The position numbers were made by a program, and so were the translations under genes. From assembly GCF_004768545.1 (NCBI RefSeq), contig NZ_CP038636.1:744001-808000 (forward strand): a stretch of DNA of 64,000 bases, written 5' to 3'. The notes under the pieces were generated by a model. That model saw nothing but the letters and a program-made list of their open reading frames with translations, did not search any database and was not told where the DNA came from. This document shows, piece by piece, positions 45,296-54,464 of this stretch. Position 1 is the first letter of the stretch. Every line of letters begins with the position of its first letter. Source of the DNA: Cupriavidus oxalaticus. GTDB taxonomy: Bacteria > Pseudomonadota > Gammaproteobacteria > Burkholderiales > Burkholderiaceae.

Positions 45296-46180
45296 CTACT
45301 TGCGGCCGAGCAGCCCGTTGGGGCGGAACAGCAGCACGATAATGAACAGGCAGAACGAGAACACCGATGCGGACGTGGCCGTGACGAACTGCGAGGCGAC
45401 CGACTCGAACACGCCCAGCACCAGGCCGCCGAGCAGCGAACCCGGAATCGAGCCGATCCCGCCCAGCACCACCACCAGGAAGGACTTGATGCCAAACCCG
45501 AGTCCGGTGGTCGGCGATACCGACAGGAACGGCACCAGCAGCGCGCCGAAAAGTCCGAGGATGCCGGCGCCGATGCCGAAGGTGACGTTGTAGACCTGGC
45601 CAACGTTGATACCGGAAAGCGCTGCGGCGTCGCGGTTCTGGGCGGTTGCGCGGATCTGGCGGCCGGTGTCGGTGGCGCGCAGCCAGTACGACAGGCCGGC
45701 CGCGACCGCCACCGCCGCCACGCACGCGATCAGCCGCGGCACGTTGACCGGCAGCGATGCCAGGTCGATCGAGCCGCTGAGCGCATCGGTGGTGACCGTG
45801 CGCACATCGGGCCCGAAGGCCATCAGAATGCCGTTGTCGATCACCAGGAACACCCCGGTGGTCAGCAGCAAGGCACCAAGCGGCTCGACCACCATGGTGG
45901 CCTCGCGCCGGAACAGCGGGGCGATCACTACCGCCTGGGTGAAATAGCCGAGCAGGAACAGCAGCGGCACGGTGAACAGCACGGTAAGGTAAGGATGCAG
46001 GCCGAATACCGACCAGATCAGGTAACTCAGGTACATGGCGAGCATCAGGAAGGAGCCATGCGCGAAGTTGATTACCCTCAGCACGCCGAAGATGAGGCTG
46101 AGGCCAAGCGCAATGCCGCCGTAGATGCCGCCCAGCAGTACGCCGTTGACCACGGCGTAGGCCAGAATGGTTGGGTCCAT
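45296..46180 (-). CDS. livH: Branched-chain-amino-acid-type ABC transporter permease (LivH)
   Basis: A 294-residue membrane protein from ATG 46180 with about eight spans. LivH signatures are NGVLLGGIYGGIALGLSLIF, GVLRVINFAHGSFLMLAMY and the coupling helix IRATAQNRDAAALSGI. Partner of LivM in the same operon. Such transporters carry branched amino acids, amides, urea or aromatic acids, so the name does not fix the substrate. Confidence 0.93.
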   Translation of the reverse strand: MDPTILAYAVVNGVLLGGIYGGIALGLSLIFGVLRVINFAHGSFLMLAMYLSYLIWSVFGLHPYLTVLFTVPLLFLLGYFTQAVVIAPLFRREATMVVEPLGALLLTTGVFLVIDNGILMAFGPDVRTVTTDALSGSIDLASLPVNVPRLIACVAAVAVAAGLSYWLRATDTGRQIRATAQNRDAAALSGINVGQVYNVTFGIGAGILGLFGALLVPFLSVSPTTGLGFGIKSFLVVVLGGIGSIPGSLLGGLVLGVFESVASQFVTATSASVFSFCLFIIVLLFRPNGLLGRK

Positions 46181-46265
46181 GTCACTATCTCGATAAGCAC
46201 GGGCAGCGCCCGTGTTGCGATACATCCGGCCCGGCACGGCGTGCCGGACCGTCCTGCCGGGTGCC

Positions 46266-47531
46266 TCAGCGCGCGCCGGGTGCGGGCAGCGGCCACACCG
46301 GCGCCACGCCTGCCAGGCGGTTCGATGCCGGCCAGATCGTGCGGCGCTCACCGTTCTGGTTCTGCGAGATCACGCCGTGGGCAAAGGTGTTCTGGCCCTG
46401 CGCGTCGAACTTGATGCGCTGGTAGCCGGTGATCAGCGCGGGACCGCTGCTGATGTCGGTCGCGGCCAGGGCGTCGCGCACCTTGCCGCGCTCGGTCGAG
46501 GCAGCCCGCTCCAGCGCGTCCTTGACGATGTAGACGTTGGACACGCCCTGTGCGCCGTAGGAATTGATGCCGTAACCGAGCGCCGCCTTGAACCTGGCAT
46601 CGGCGGCGATCATGGCCGGATCCTTGGCGGCGCGCATGATGTCGACCTGGAAGTCGTCCTGCACGAACATGTTCTCGACGGCCTTGGGCGACACCGCCTT
46701 GTAGAAGTTCGGATCCTCCGAGCCACCGCCCACGGAGTGGATGCCATAGGGCACGTACACGCGGCTTTCGGCGAGCTGGCGCGTGAACAGGATGTGGTCC
46801 GGCGTGTAGGCCACGACGATCAGCGCGTCGGGCTTGGCGCTGCGGATCTTGAGCAGTTGCGCCGACAGGTCGGTCTGGTTGGGCGGGTACGATTCATCCA
46901 GCGAGATGGCGTAACCGCGCTCCTTCGCCAGCTTCTTGACGTTGGCGGCATGCGAGCGGCCCCAGTCGGTACCCTCGTAGAACAGGCCGATGCTCTTCGG
47001 GCCCTTGCCAGTCTCCTTCTTCAGCAGGTCGAGCGCGTCGATCTGCTCGCGTGCGTCATAGATGGCCTTGTTGTTGGGCCGGAACACATACTTGAAGCCG
47101 CGCTCGGTAATCTCGTCCTTGACTGCGCCGGTGACCAGCCAGGGTACCTTGTAGCGCTCGGCGACCTCGGTGGCCGGGAAGGTCACCGCGCTGTTGTAGG
47201 CGCCGACGATCAGCGTGACGTTCTCGCGCTGGATCAGGCGCTCGGTTTCCGCGACACCGACGTCGGGCTTGGACTGGCTGTCGGCGAACACCAGCTTCAG
47301 GCGCGCGCCGCCCAGCGCCTTGACGCCGCCCGCGGCATTGATCTGCTCGGCGGCGATTTCCGCGCCGAGCTTGGTCTGGTTGCCAATGGTGGCGGCGCCG
47401 CCCGACAGCGGCAGCACGAAGCCGATCGGGATCTCCTTGACTTGCCCGATGGCATTGCCGCCCGCCAGCGCCAGCAGCAAGGCCGAGGCGCCGATAAAGC
47501 GACGGCGGGACGAACGTGGGTGCGTATGCAT
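46266..47531 (-). CDS. ABC transporter substrate-binding protein (LivK type), Tat-exported
   Basis: A 421-residue periplasmic protein. The N-terminus SSRRRFIGASALLLALAGG fits a twin-arginine signal. The mature protein has the type 1 periplasmic-binding fold (IGFVLPLSGGAATIGNQTKL, then GAYNSAVTFPATEVAERYKV). It supplies the LivHMGF importer encoded immediately downstream on the same strand. Its position next to transketolase and dehydrogenase genes suggests a polyol, sugar acid or hydroxy acid rather than an amino acid, which is inference. Confidence 0.92.
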   Translation of the reverse strand: MHTHPRSSRRRFIGASALLLALAGGNAIGQVKEIPIGFVLPLSGGAATIGNQTKLGAEIAAEQINAAGGVKALGGARLKLVFADSQSKPDVGVAETERLIQRENVTLIVGAYNSAVTFPATEVAERYKVPWLVTGAVKDEITERGFKYVFRPNNKAIYDAREQIDALDLLKKETGKGPKSIGLFYEGTDWGRSHAANVKKLAKERGYAISLDESYPPNQTDLSAQLLKIRSAKPDALIVVAYTPDHILFTRQLAESRVYVPYGIHSVGGGSEDPNFYKAVSPKAVENMFVQDDFQVDIMRAAKDPAMIAADARFKAALGYGINSYGAQGVSNVYIVKDALERAASTERGKVRDALAATDISSGPALITGYQRIKFDAQGQNTFAHGVISQNQNGERRTIWPASNRLAGVAPVWPLPAPGAR

Positions 47532-47624
47532 AGTGTCTCCTGGTTTGGTCCGGACCCGACGGCCCGGTGCAACTCTGGGTTGCTTCTGTGATCCGGCGCG
47601 GGCGCGCGGCCCGCGCCCTGCCGG

Positions 47625-48605
47625 TCAGGCCGCCATCACCTGCTGCGCCAGTTCGCCGATGCCGGCGGCATCGAGCTTGTAGTGCGCATACAGGTGGGTC
47701 GGTGGCGCGATCAGGCTGTACTCGTCGAGAATGCCGTGACGCACCAGCCGCGTACCCGCACCCGCATCAGCCAGCACCTCGGCCACCGCGCCGCCCAGGC
47801 CGCCCAGCACGTTGTGCTCCTCGACGGTCATGATTGCCTTGGAGCGCGCTGCCGCACGCAACACTGCCTCGCGGTCGAGCGGCTTGACGGTGGCCATGTC
47901 GATCATGCCGACCGAGCGGCCGGCGGCATTCATGCGCTTAGCCGCTTCCAGCGCCGGATGCACCGTCGAGCCGGTCGCGATCAGCGTCAGTTCCTCGCCC
48001 TGCAGGTGCTCGATCGCCTTGCCGAACTCAAAGACGGTGCCCTCCTCGTAGACGGCGGGCTCACGGCCACGGCCGATGCGGAAGTAGATCGGCTGCGCAT
48101 GGTCCTTCGAGGCATTGATCGCCGCGCGCAACTGCGGGCCGTCCGCGGGGGCGACCACGGTCAGGTCCGCGATCGAGCGCATGATGGCCAGGTCCTCGGT
48201 CGCATGATGCGAGGTGCCGTAGAACCCCAGCGAGATGCCGGCGTGATGGCCGATCAGGCGCACAGGCAGCGCGCAGTACGCGACGTCCATGCGGATCTGT
48301 TCGCAGCACAGCAGCGCCAGGAACGAAGCAAAGGTGGCGACAAAAGGGGTATAGCCGGCAGTGGCCATGCCCGCGGCGGCCGTCACCATGTTTTGCTCGG
48401 AAATGCCGAACTGGATATAGCGGTCCGGATGCCGCTGGGCAAAGCGGATCAGCCCGTTGGAGTACTGCAGGTCGGCGGAGCCGGCGAGCACCGGCGCGCC
48501 CGCTTCGACCAGGTCGATCAGGCCGTCGGAGAGGTAGCTGAGTCCGGGGGTGATCGCGTTCAGGCCGCGGTACTGCCAGGAGTCCTTGGAGAGTGGCTGG
48601 TTCAT
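47625..48605 (-). CDS. Transketolase-like, C-terminal subunit
   Basis: A 326-residue protein from ATG 48605. It holds the pyrimidine-binding domain (GISEQNMVTAAAGMATAGY, where Glu activates TPP) and the C-terminal transketolase domain (TVEEHNVLGGLGGAVAEVL). It must pair with the N-terminal subunit encoded 5 nt upstream. Split transketolases of this size are used in sugar, apiose-type and other catabolic pathways in many bacteria and archaea-like clusters. They transfer or release a C2 ketol unit with TPP and Mg2+. Confidence 0.92.
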   Translation of the reverse strand: MNQPLSKDSWQYRGLNAITPGLSYLSDGLIDLVEAGAPVLAGSADLQYSNGLIRFAQRHPDRYIQFGISEQNMVTAAAGMATAGYTPFVATFASFLALLCCEQIRMDVAYCALPVRLIGHHAGISLGFYGTSHHATEDLAIMRSIADLTVVAPADGPQLRAAINASKDHAQPIYFRIGRGREPAVYEEGTVFEFGKAIEHLQGEELTLIATGSTVHPALEAAKRMNAAGRSVGMIDMATVKPLDREAVLRAAARSKAIMTVEEHNVLGGLGGAVAEVLADAGAGTRLVRHGILDEYSLIAPPTHLYAHYKLDAAGIGELAQQVMAA

Positions 48606-48610
48606 TGCAA

Positions 48611-49498
48611 TCAGTCCTTTGCGAGAATTTCTTCGATGGCGCGCTGGGCGTCGTTCGGGGCCAGGTAGCCCAGGTGCCAGCCCGGCTCGGTCTCCATGTA
48701 GGAAACCCCCTTGCCCTTGACGGTTTTCGCGATCACGCACACGGGGCGCGTGCGCGCGGTGTCGGCCCGCAGCCGCCGCAGCAGCGCGGTCAGCGCGGTC
48801 ACATCGTGGCCGTCGACCTTGTGCACCTCCCAGCCGAACGCCTCCCACTTGGCGTCGAGCGGCTCGATGCCCATGACCTCGTCGACTGCGCCGTCAAGCT
48901 GGTAGCCATTGCGGTCAACGATCGCAATCAGCCTGCCGGTACCATGGTGCGCGGCGGACAGCGCTGCTTCCCATACCTGTCCTTCCTGCATCTCGCCGTC
49001 GCCCAGCATCACAAAGGTGGTGAAGTCCTGCCCCGCATGCCGGCCTGCGAGTGCCATGCCCAAGCCCGCGGACAGTGCGTGCCCAATTGACCCCGAGCTG
49101 AAATCGATGCCGGGCACCTTGCGCATGTCGGGGTGGTCGCCCAGGGGGCTCCCCAACCGGGTGTAGTCGTCCAGCCATTCTTTGGGGAAGAAGTCGAGAT
49201 CTGCCAGGATCGGGAACAGCCCCACTGCGGCATGCCCCTTGCCCATCAGGAAGCGGTCGCGCCCAGCCCAGGCGGGCTCGCCGCGGCGCAGATTCATCAC
49301 GTCGTAGTACAGCGCGGCAAAGGTCTCAGCCGCGGAGAACACCGAGGTGTAGTGGCCGGTCTTGGCGATCTCGATCAGGCGGATCGTCTCCAGGCGCACG
49401 AAGGTGGCGCGCTCCTTGAGCATTGCCACCTGTTCGGCGCTGGGCGTAAACGGGTCGGCGGCGGTGCTGACGAGCGCAGGTGCTACAGACTGGTTCAT
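48611..49498 (-). CDS. Transketolase-like, N-terminal subunit
   Basis: A 295-residue TPP-pyrophosphate-binding subunit. The key motif is MLGDGEMQEGQVWEAALSAA followed by AIVDRNGYQLDG (the GDG...N metal-binding motif). Substrate-side motifs are KTGHYTSVFSAAE, DRFLMGKGHA and SSGSIGHALSAGLGMA. It is the first gene of the operon through the importer. A perfect 12-bp palindrome lies 18 nt before the start, so the operon is probably under control of the GntR-type regulator at 53148. Confidence 0.93.
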   Translation of the reverse strand: MNQSVAPALVSTAADPFTPSAEQVAMLKERATFVRLETIRLIEIAKTGHYTSVFSAAETFAALYYDVMNLRRGEPAWAGRDRFLMGKGHAAVGLFPILADLDFFPKEWLDDYTRLGSPLGDHPDMRKVPGIDFSSGSIGHALSAGLGMALAGRHAGQDFTTFVMLGDGEMQEGQVWEAALSAAHHGTGRLIAIVDRNGYQLDGAVDEVMGIEPLDAKWEAFGWEVHKVDGHDVTALTALLRRLRADTARTRPVCVIAKTVKGKGVSYMETEPGWHLGYLAPNDAQRAIEEILAKD

Positions 49499-49515
49499 CT
49501 CACATCTCCATTTTT

Positions 49516-49527
49516 ATGATGCATCAT
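49516..49527. promoter_or_regulatory. Palindrome upstream of the transketolase operon, candidate GntR operator
   Basis: ATGATGCATCAT is a perfect 12-bp palindrome followed by ATATATCC. It resembles the palindromes at 52190 and 53122. It sits immediately upstream of the transketolase start, where bound protein would block transcription. Confidence 0.5.
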
Positions 49528-49576
49528 ATATCCTTTAATAGGGCAAAAAATTGGCCTTTGGCAGCCATGGCGGCCG

Positions 49577-51031
49577 TCAGAGGCTCCCCATGCAGAGGTA
49601 CTTCACTTCCAGGTAGTCTTCGATGCCCTGGCGCGCCCCTTCGCGCCCGAGCCCGGATTCCTTGATACCGCCGAACGGTGCCACGGCGGTCGAGATCAGG
49701 CCTTCATTGATGCCGACCATGCCGCATTCCAGCGCCTCGGCCACGCGCCACACGCGGCGCAGGTCTTGCGTGTAGAAATAGCCGGCCAGCCCGAACGGCG
49801 TGTCATTGGCCATCTGCACGACCTGCTCGTCCGAATGAAAGCGCATCAGCGGCGCCACCGGGCCGAAGATCTCGTCGCGGCCCAGCGCCATCTGCGCGCT
49901 GACCTCGCCCACCACGGTGGGCGCATAGAAGGCAGAGCCATCCTGCGGCGGCGTTCCGCCCGCCAGCACGCGCGCCCCCAGTCCGACCGCCTCGTCGACC
50001 ATGCCGTGCACGCGCCGTGCCGCGCCGGCATGGATCAGCGGGCCGATGGTGACGCCAGGCTGGCTGCCGTCGCCCATCCTCAGCCCCGCCACCGCCGCGC
50101 ACAGCTTCGCGGCAAAGGCATCGTAGACCGCGTCATGGACGAAGATCCGATTGGCGCAGACGCAGGTCTGGCCGGCATTCCGGTACTTCGAGGCCATCGC
50201 ACCGCGTACCGCGGCATCGATATCGGCATCGTCGAACACGATAAAGGGGGCGTTGCCACCCAGTTCCAGCGACAGCTTCTTGATATTGGACGCCGACTGC
50301 TCCATCAGCAGGCGGCCGACGCGCGTGGAGCCGGTGAAGGTCAGCTTGCGCACGGTTTCGTTGCGCGCCAGCACTTCGCCAATGGCCGGTGCGCTGGCGC
50401 CGGTGACCACGTTGAACACGCCCGCGGGCACGCCGGCACGCTGCGCCAGTTCCGCCAGCGCCAGCGCGCTCAGCGGTGTTTCCGCGGCCGGCTTGAGCAC
50501 CACGGTGCAGCCCGCGGCCAGCGCCGGCGCCACCTTGCGCGTGGCCATTGCAATCGGGAAATTCCACGGCGTGAGCGCCGCCACCACGCCCACTGGCTGG
50601 CGGATCACCATCAGGCGCCGATCAGGCGATGGCGTGGGAATGCACTCGCCGTAGGTGCGCGTGGCTTCTTCGGCAAACCATTCGACAAAGGACGCGCCGT
50701 AGACCACCTCGCCTGCCGCCTCGGCCAGCGGCTTGCCCTGCTCTGCCGTCATCAACGCGGCCAAATCCGCCTCATGCGCGCGGATCAGCTCGTACCAGCG
50801 CCGCAGGCATTCGGCACGATGCCTGGCGGTGGTGTTGCGCCACGCGGCCAGGGCGCGCTCGGCCGCGGCGATGGCGCGGCGGGTTTCGTCGGCACCCATA
50901 TCGGCGACTTCGGCAATGACTGCACCAGTGGCGGGGTTGGTCACGGCGAAGCGGGCACCGTTGTCGGCGTCGCACCATTCGCCGCCGATCAGGCCGCGCG
51001 TGCGCAGCAGTTCAGCATCGCGCAGCTTCAT
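49577..51031 (-). CDS. Aldehyde dehydrogenase, succinate-semialdehyde dehydrogenase type
   Basis: A 484-residue NAD(P)-dependent enzyme. Signatures are LTPWNFPIAMATRKVAPALA, FTGSTRVGRLLM, LELGGNAPFIVFDDADID (catalytic Glu) and KYRNAGQTCVCANRI (catalytic Cys). It resembles GabD-type enzymes more than other ALDHs. It overlaps the Fe-ADH stop by 4 nt, so the two probably turn an alcohol to an acid in sequence. It is a close paralogue of the enzyme at 55583, whose cluster also contains a shikimate-DH-like gene. Confidence 0.92.
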   Translation of the reverse strand: MKLRDAELLRTRGLIGGEWCDADNGARFAVTNPATGAVIAEVADMGADETRRAIAAAERALAAWRNTTARHRAECLRRWYELIRAHEADLAALMTAEQGKPLAEAAGEVVYGASFVEWFAEEATRTYGECIPTPSPDRRLMVIRQPVGVVAALTPWNFPIAMATRKVAPALAAGCTVVLKPAAETPLSALALAELAQRAGVPAGVFNVVTGASAPAIGEVLARNETVRKLTFTGSTRVGRLLMEQSASNIKKLSLELGGNAPFIVFDDADIDAAVRGAMASKYRNAGQTCVCANRIFVHDAVYDAFAAKLCAAVAGLRMGDGSQPGVTIGPLIHAGAARRVHGMVDEAVGLGARVLAGGTPPQDGSAFYAPTVVGEVSAQMALGRDEIFGPVAPLMRFHSDEQVVQMANDTPFGLAGYFYTQDLRRVWRVAEALECGMVGINEGLISTAVAPFGGIKESGLGREGARQGIEDYLEVKYLCMGSL

Positions 51032-52137
51032 GATGCCTCCGCAGCCTGCAGCATCTGCAGCGCGCGCGCGTTGACCGCGCCCATCGCCGCGACCAGGTCG
51101 CCGGCGTCCAGTTCGCGCATGAAATTGCGCATATGGGGCGCGGCCAGCGAGAGTTCCGCGGCGTGGCGCAGCTCCTCCACCGTCGCATCGGGCAAACCCA
51201 GGTCAGCCAGGCACAATGGCAGGCCGATGCTGCGGTAAAGCGCCTCGACTTCAGTGCGCGCCGCATCGTCGCGCCGCTCCAGTTCCAGCTGCACCAGCAG
51301 GCCGTACGCCACCTGCAGGCCGTGCGGCGCGTGTCTGACCCCGCGCAGCGCCGACAGCCCGCGCGTCAGCGCATGGGCAATCGACAAACCGCCGCTCTCG
51401 AAGCCGAGGCCCGACATCAGGATGGTGGCCTCCACCACGCGTTCAAACGGGGGCGTCGGCGTGCCGGTGCCGGCGGCGGCCAGCGCATCTTGCGCATCCG
51501 CCATCAGCACCGCATGACAGGCACGCGCCAGCGCGGCGGCCGACAGCAACGGACGCGTGCCAAACATATTCCGCCCCGCCCGCGCACGCGCACACTGCTC
51601 GGCTTCGAACATCTTCGAGATGGCGTCGCCAATGCCCGCGAGCAACATCGAGGCAGGCGCCTGGGCAATCAGTGCGGTGTCGGCTATCACGCTGCTGGGG
51701 CTGTACGGCAGATGCCGCACGGCCAGCAGGCGGTGCGCCTCGTCATACAGCACATAGTTCTTGCTGGTCGGCGCGTCGTTTGACGCAACGGTGGGCACGG
51801 TGATCACCGGCACGCCGAAGTGGTCGGCCAGCGCCTTGCCCGCATCGATACTGCGCCCGCCGCCAGCCGCAACCACGAGGTCGGGGCCTGGCTGTCCGGC
51901 CTCTGCCGCCAGGCGCGCCACCAGGCCAGGTGTCAGGGCTTCGTCGAAGCTGACGCTGCGCGTCGCCACGCCAGCCTGTTCGCACAGGCGCACCAGCTGT
52001 TCCCCTACCATGCCCATCACCATGCGGTCGGCCACCAGCAAGGCATTGCTGCCCAGGCGCGCCGCGTGCTCGCCCAATACTTCGATGGCTCCCGCACCCT
52101 GGACATAGCGTCCGGGCGATCCGAATACTGCTTGCAC
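51028..52137 (-). CDS. Iron-containing alcohol dehydrogenase, glycerol-dehydrogenase type
   Basis: A 369-residue protein with a GTG start at 52137, chosen because GAGGAG lies just upstream. VFGSPGRYVQGAGAIEVLGE at the N-terminus, DLVVAAGGGRSIDAGKALAD and TVPTVASNDAPTSKNYVLYD are typical of glycerol dehydrogenases. Metal-binding His residues fall in SIAHALTRGLSALR and HAPHGLQVAYG. It probably oxidises a polyol or hydroxyketone using NAD. It shares the promoter region (with the palindrome at 52190) with the divergent shikimate-DH-like gene. Confidence 0.9.
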   Translation of the reverse strand: MQAVFGSPGRYVQGAGAIEVLGEHAARLGSNALLVADRMVMGMVGEQLVRLCEQAGVATRSVSFDEALTPGLVARLAAEAGQPGPDLVVAAGGGRSIDAGKALADHFGVPVITVPTVASNDAPTSKNYVLYDEAHRLLAVRHLPYSPSSVIADTALIAQAPASMLLAGIGDAISKMFEAEQCARARAGRNMFGTRPLLSAAALARACHAVLMADAQDALAAAGTGTPTPPFERVVEATILMSGLGFESGGLSIAHALTRGLSALRGVRHAPHGLQVAYGLLVQLELERRDDAARTEVEALYRSIGLPLCLADLGLPDATVEELRHAAELSLAAPHMRNFMRELDAGDLVAAMGAVNARALQMLQAAEAS

Positions 52138-52189
52138 GTTGTCTCCTCTCGCGTTCACCCGGCGCTCGCCGAATTTCGATACATGATAT

Positions 52190-52201
52190 AGGATATATCC
52201 T
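52190..52201. promoter_or_regulatory. Palindrome between divergent ADH and shikimate-DH-like genes, candidate GntR operator
   Basis: AGGATATATCCT is a perfect 12-bp palindrome inside the longer AT-rich stretch ATGATATAGGATATATCC. It lies between starts at 52137 (minus) and 52257 (plus). Confidence 0.5.
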
Positions 52202-52256
52202 GTCAGGCAAGGAATTTCTTTCGGACTCATCCAACCCGCTTCAGGAGACATAGCTC

Positions 52257-53087
52257 ATGCAGCCACCCGATCTTCAGCCCCGCGCCGCCATCAATGGCCA
52301 TACCCGCATCATAGTGATCCTCGCCTACCCGACCCACCACGTGCGCACGCCATCGTTTTTCAATGCCTATATGGCCGAGACCGGCACCAACGCGGTCCTC
52401 GTGCCCTGGCAGGTCGCGCCGGCACAGCTGGCCGACGCGGTACGCGGCCTGCGCGAGGTTGAGAACCTCGCAGGCCTGATCGTCACGGTGCCGCACAAGC
52501 AGGCTATTGCCGGCCTTTGCGATGAACTGGAGGGGATTGCCGCCGACCTGCACGTATGCAACGTGGTGCGGCGCACCGCCGATGGCCGCCTCATTGGCGC
52601 CATGTACGACGGCATCGGCTTTGTCGAAGGCATGCGCAACAACCAGATCGACCCGGCGGGCAAGCGCACCCTGCTGCTCGGTGCCGGGGGAGCCGCCACG
52701 GCGGTGGCTGCCGCACTCCTCGACGCCAGTGTCGCGCAGTTGACGGTGGCGAACCGTACGCGCGCAAAGGCGGAGGAACTCGCCGCCCTGCTGCGGGCAC
52801 GCCGGCCCGGTGCCGCGGTTCAGGCCGCCGCCAGCCTGGAAGGCGACTGGGACCTGGTCGTCAACGGCACCTCGCTGGGCCTGAAGCCAGACGACCCGTT
52901 GCCGCTCGACCCCGCCCTGCTGCGTCCCGGCACCATCGTCGCCGAGGTCATCATGCAGCCGGTCGAGACCGCCCTGCTGATTGCGGCACGGCAGCGCGGC
53001 TGCCGCGTGCATCGTGGCGAGCACATGGTCACTTCGCAGATCAGGCTGCTAGCCGACTTCCTGCTCAGCGCAACCCCCGCGCAGTAG
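52257..53087 (+). CDS. Shikimate/quinate dehydrogenase-like protein
   Basis: A 276-residue AroE-fold protein. The substrate domain has VILAYPTHHVRTPSFFNAYM and LAGLIVTVPHKQAIAGLCDE (the catalytic Lys in VPHK). The NAD(P) domain has LLLGAGGAATAVAAAL. The C-terminal QPVETALLIAARQRGC matches AroE-like catabolic proteins. AroE usually has SKSP at the substrate site, replaced here by HHVRTP, so the substrate is probably not shikimate. The paralogue at 54747 shares this form (QVRTP). It is followed by the GntR regulator. Confidence 0.88.
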   Translation: MQPPDLQPRAAINGHTRIIVILAYPTHHVRTPSFFNAYMAETGTNAVLVPWQVAPAQLADAVRGLREVENLAGLIVTVPHKQAIAGLCDELEGIAADLHVCNVVRRTADGRLIGAMYDGIGFVEGMRNNQIDPAGKRTLLLGAGGAATAVAAALLDASVAQLTVANRTRAKAEELAALLRARRPGAAVQAAASLEGDWDLVVNGTSLGLKPDDPLPLDPALLRPGTIVAEVIMQPVETALLIAARQRGCRVHRGEHMVTSQIRLLADFLLSATPAQ

Positions 53088-53121
53088 CGCCATCGCCGCA
53101 GCGGAAAATCGGCGCCGGCAC

Positions 53122-53133
53122 ATCATATATGAT
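53122..53133. promoter_or_regulatory. Palindrome upstream of the GntR gene, candidate autoregulatory operator
   Basis: ATCATATATGAT is a perfect 12-bp palindrome, imperfectly extended on both sides (ACATCATAT and ATATGATATGT), 15 nt before the regulator start. FadR/FCD regulators usually repress themselves at such sites. Confidence 0.55.
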
Positions 53134-53147
53134 ATGTCCATGAACCT

Positions 53148-53849
53148 ATGGCTGAGGCAGGACCCATGAAAGAACTTGCACGGGTGGAAAAAGGCAATCT
53201 CTCTTCCCGAGTCTACGATCAAATCCGCTCTGCGCTGATGAGCGGCAAGTACGTGCCCGGCGAACGGCTGCGCGTGGCCGATCTCGCGCAGTCGCTTGGC
53301 ACCAGTTCAACGCCGGTGCGCGAGGCGATTTTCCGACTGGTCAGCGAGCAAGCGCTGACCATGACCGCTGCCACCTCGATCACCGTCCCCGAACTGGATC
53401 CCGGCACCGTCGCGGAAATCCAGTTGATGCGCACATTGCTGGAGGGCGCCGCTGCCGAGACCGCGGCGCAGCGCATCACGCCGCAGGAAATCGCCCGGCT
53501 GCGCAAGACGCACGAGGCGTTTATCAAGGCCGTGGCGGTCAGCCCGCGCGAGGCCGCAGCGCAGAACCGCAAGTTCCATTTCGAACTGATGGCGGCATCG
53601 CGGCTGACCAACCTGTACGCAGTCGTCGAGAGCATGTGGGTACGCATGGGTCCGCTCCTGCACATCTTCCATACTGAACTGCGCGCCAGCCGTGAAAGTT
53701 TGAAATCTCACCCTCACTATCGCGTGCTTGACGGACTGGAGCGCCATGACCCGGCCACCGCGTCGCAGGCCATCCGCGATGACATCCAATGGGGGAAGGT
53801 TGTCTTGCTTGAATGGATGGCGGCACGCGAAGAGCGGGAAACGGCTTAG
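53148..53849 (+). CDS. GntR-family (FadR/FCD) transcriptional regulator
   Basis: A 233-residue protein with a GntR winged helix (SRVYDQIRSALMSGKYVPGE, then SSTPVREAIFRLVSEQAL) and an FCD effector domain, in which RTLLEGAAAETAAQRI and RKFHFELMAAS carry the metal-binding Asp/His positions. It starts at ATG 53148 or 53166. It follows the shikimate-DH-like gene by 61 nt, and palindromes resembling its own upstream site lie before the ADH and transketolase operons. It therefore probably controls the whole 42-53 kb module. Confidence 0.92.
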   Translation: MAEAGPMKELARVEKGNLSSRVYDQIRSALMSGKYVPGERLRVADLAQSLGTSSTPVREAIFRLVSEQALTMTAATSITVPELDPGTVAEIQLMRTLLEGAAAETAAQRITPQEIARLRKTHEAFIKAVAVSPREAAAQNRKFHFELMAASRLTNLYAVVESMWVRMGPLLHIFHTELRASRESLKSHPHYRVLDGLERHDPATASQAIRDDIQWGKVVLLEWMAAREERETA

Positions 53850-54122
53850 TCAATGGGATGGGGCCGCGTCTCTGGCGGCCTCGTTTTGGGTTGGGATCCT
53901 TTCTTTGCGATTAATTGCATTTTATGAGGCCGGTGAAGATCGCCATACGTTTGTTGAAGATCGTCATTCGTGCGAGCCACGCTCAACATTCATGCGAGCA
54001 TGTCATTTTTGCGCTCAGCATCCGTGCGAATGTATGTTTCCCATGCGGAGTAGGGTCCCGGTGAGGCGTTGCCTGAGCTCTCCGAAGCAGTTGATTAAAA
54101 TTACCAACGTTATAGAGGGCGG
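53850..54122. other. Intergenic stretch between gntR and the IS fragment
   Basis: This 273-bp stretch has no open gene. It carries several similar GATCGTCATTCGTGCGA-like and CATTCATGCGAGCA-like segments at 53950-54040, a small irregular repeat of unknown meaning. It probably contains the insertion boundary of the IS30-type fragment. Confidence 0.4.
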
Positions 54123-54464
54123 ATTCAACTGGTCGTCGCAACACCTTTAATCAAGGAGGTGTTTATGGGACGACCAGCGGGGTGGATGCAGAAGTTGACA
54201 GGGCGAGAAGCGATGCGTTTGCCAGGTGCGCCGTCACATCGGCGTGAGACCGAACGGCGATTTTGGGCGCAAATCGCGACAGGGATTACAAGTGAGAAGG
54301 CTGCAGAGGCGGTTGGCGTGTCGCAGGCAGTAGGCACTCGCTGGTTCCGGCATAGTGGCGGCATGCCACTATTCATGTCGAGCCCCATATCCGGTAGGTA
54401 CTTGTCGTTCGCGGAACGAGAAGAGATTGGGCAACTTTCGCTGCAAGGCGTCGAAGTACGCGAG
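54123..54464 (+). mobile_element. IS30-family insertion sequence, 5' fragment
   Basis: Left end begins near ATTCAACTGGTCGTCGCAACAC (within 54123-54150), followed by AAGGAGGT and the transposase ATG at 54165. About 100 codons of an IS30-type transposase survive (GRPAGWMQKLTGREAMRLPG, then ITSEKAAEAVGVSQAVGTRW, then SFAEREEIG). After VEVRE (about 54463) the sequence switches to a Bug-gene fragment on the other strand. The catalytic DDE part is missing, so it cannot move itself. Confidence 0.75.
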
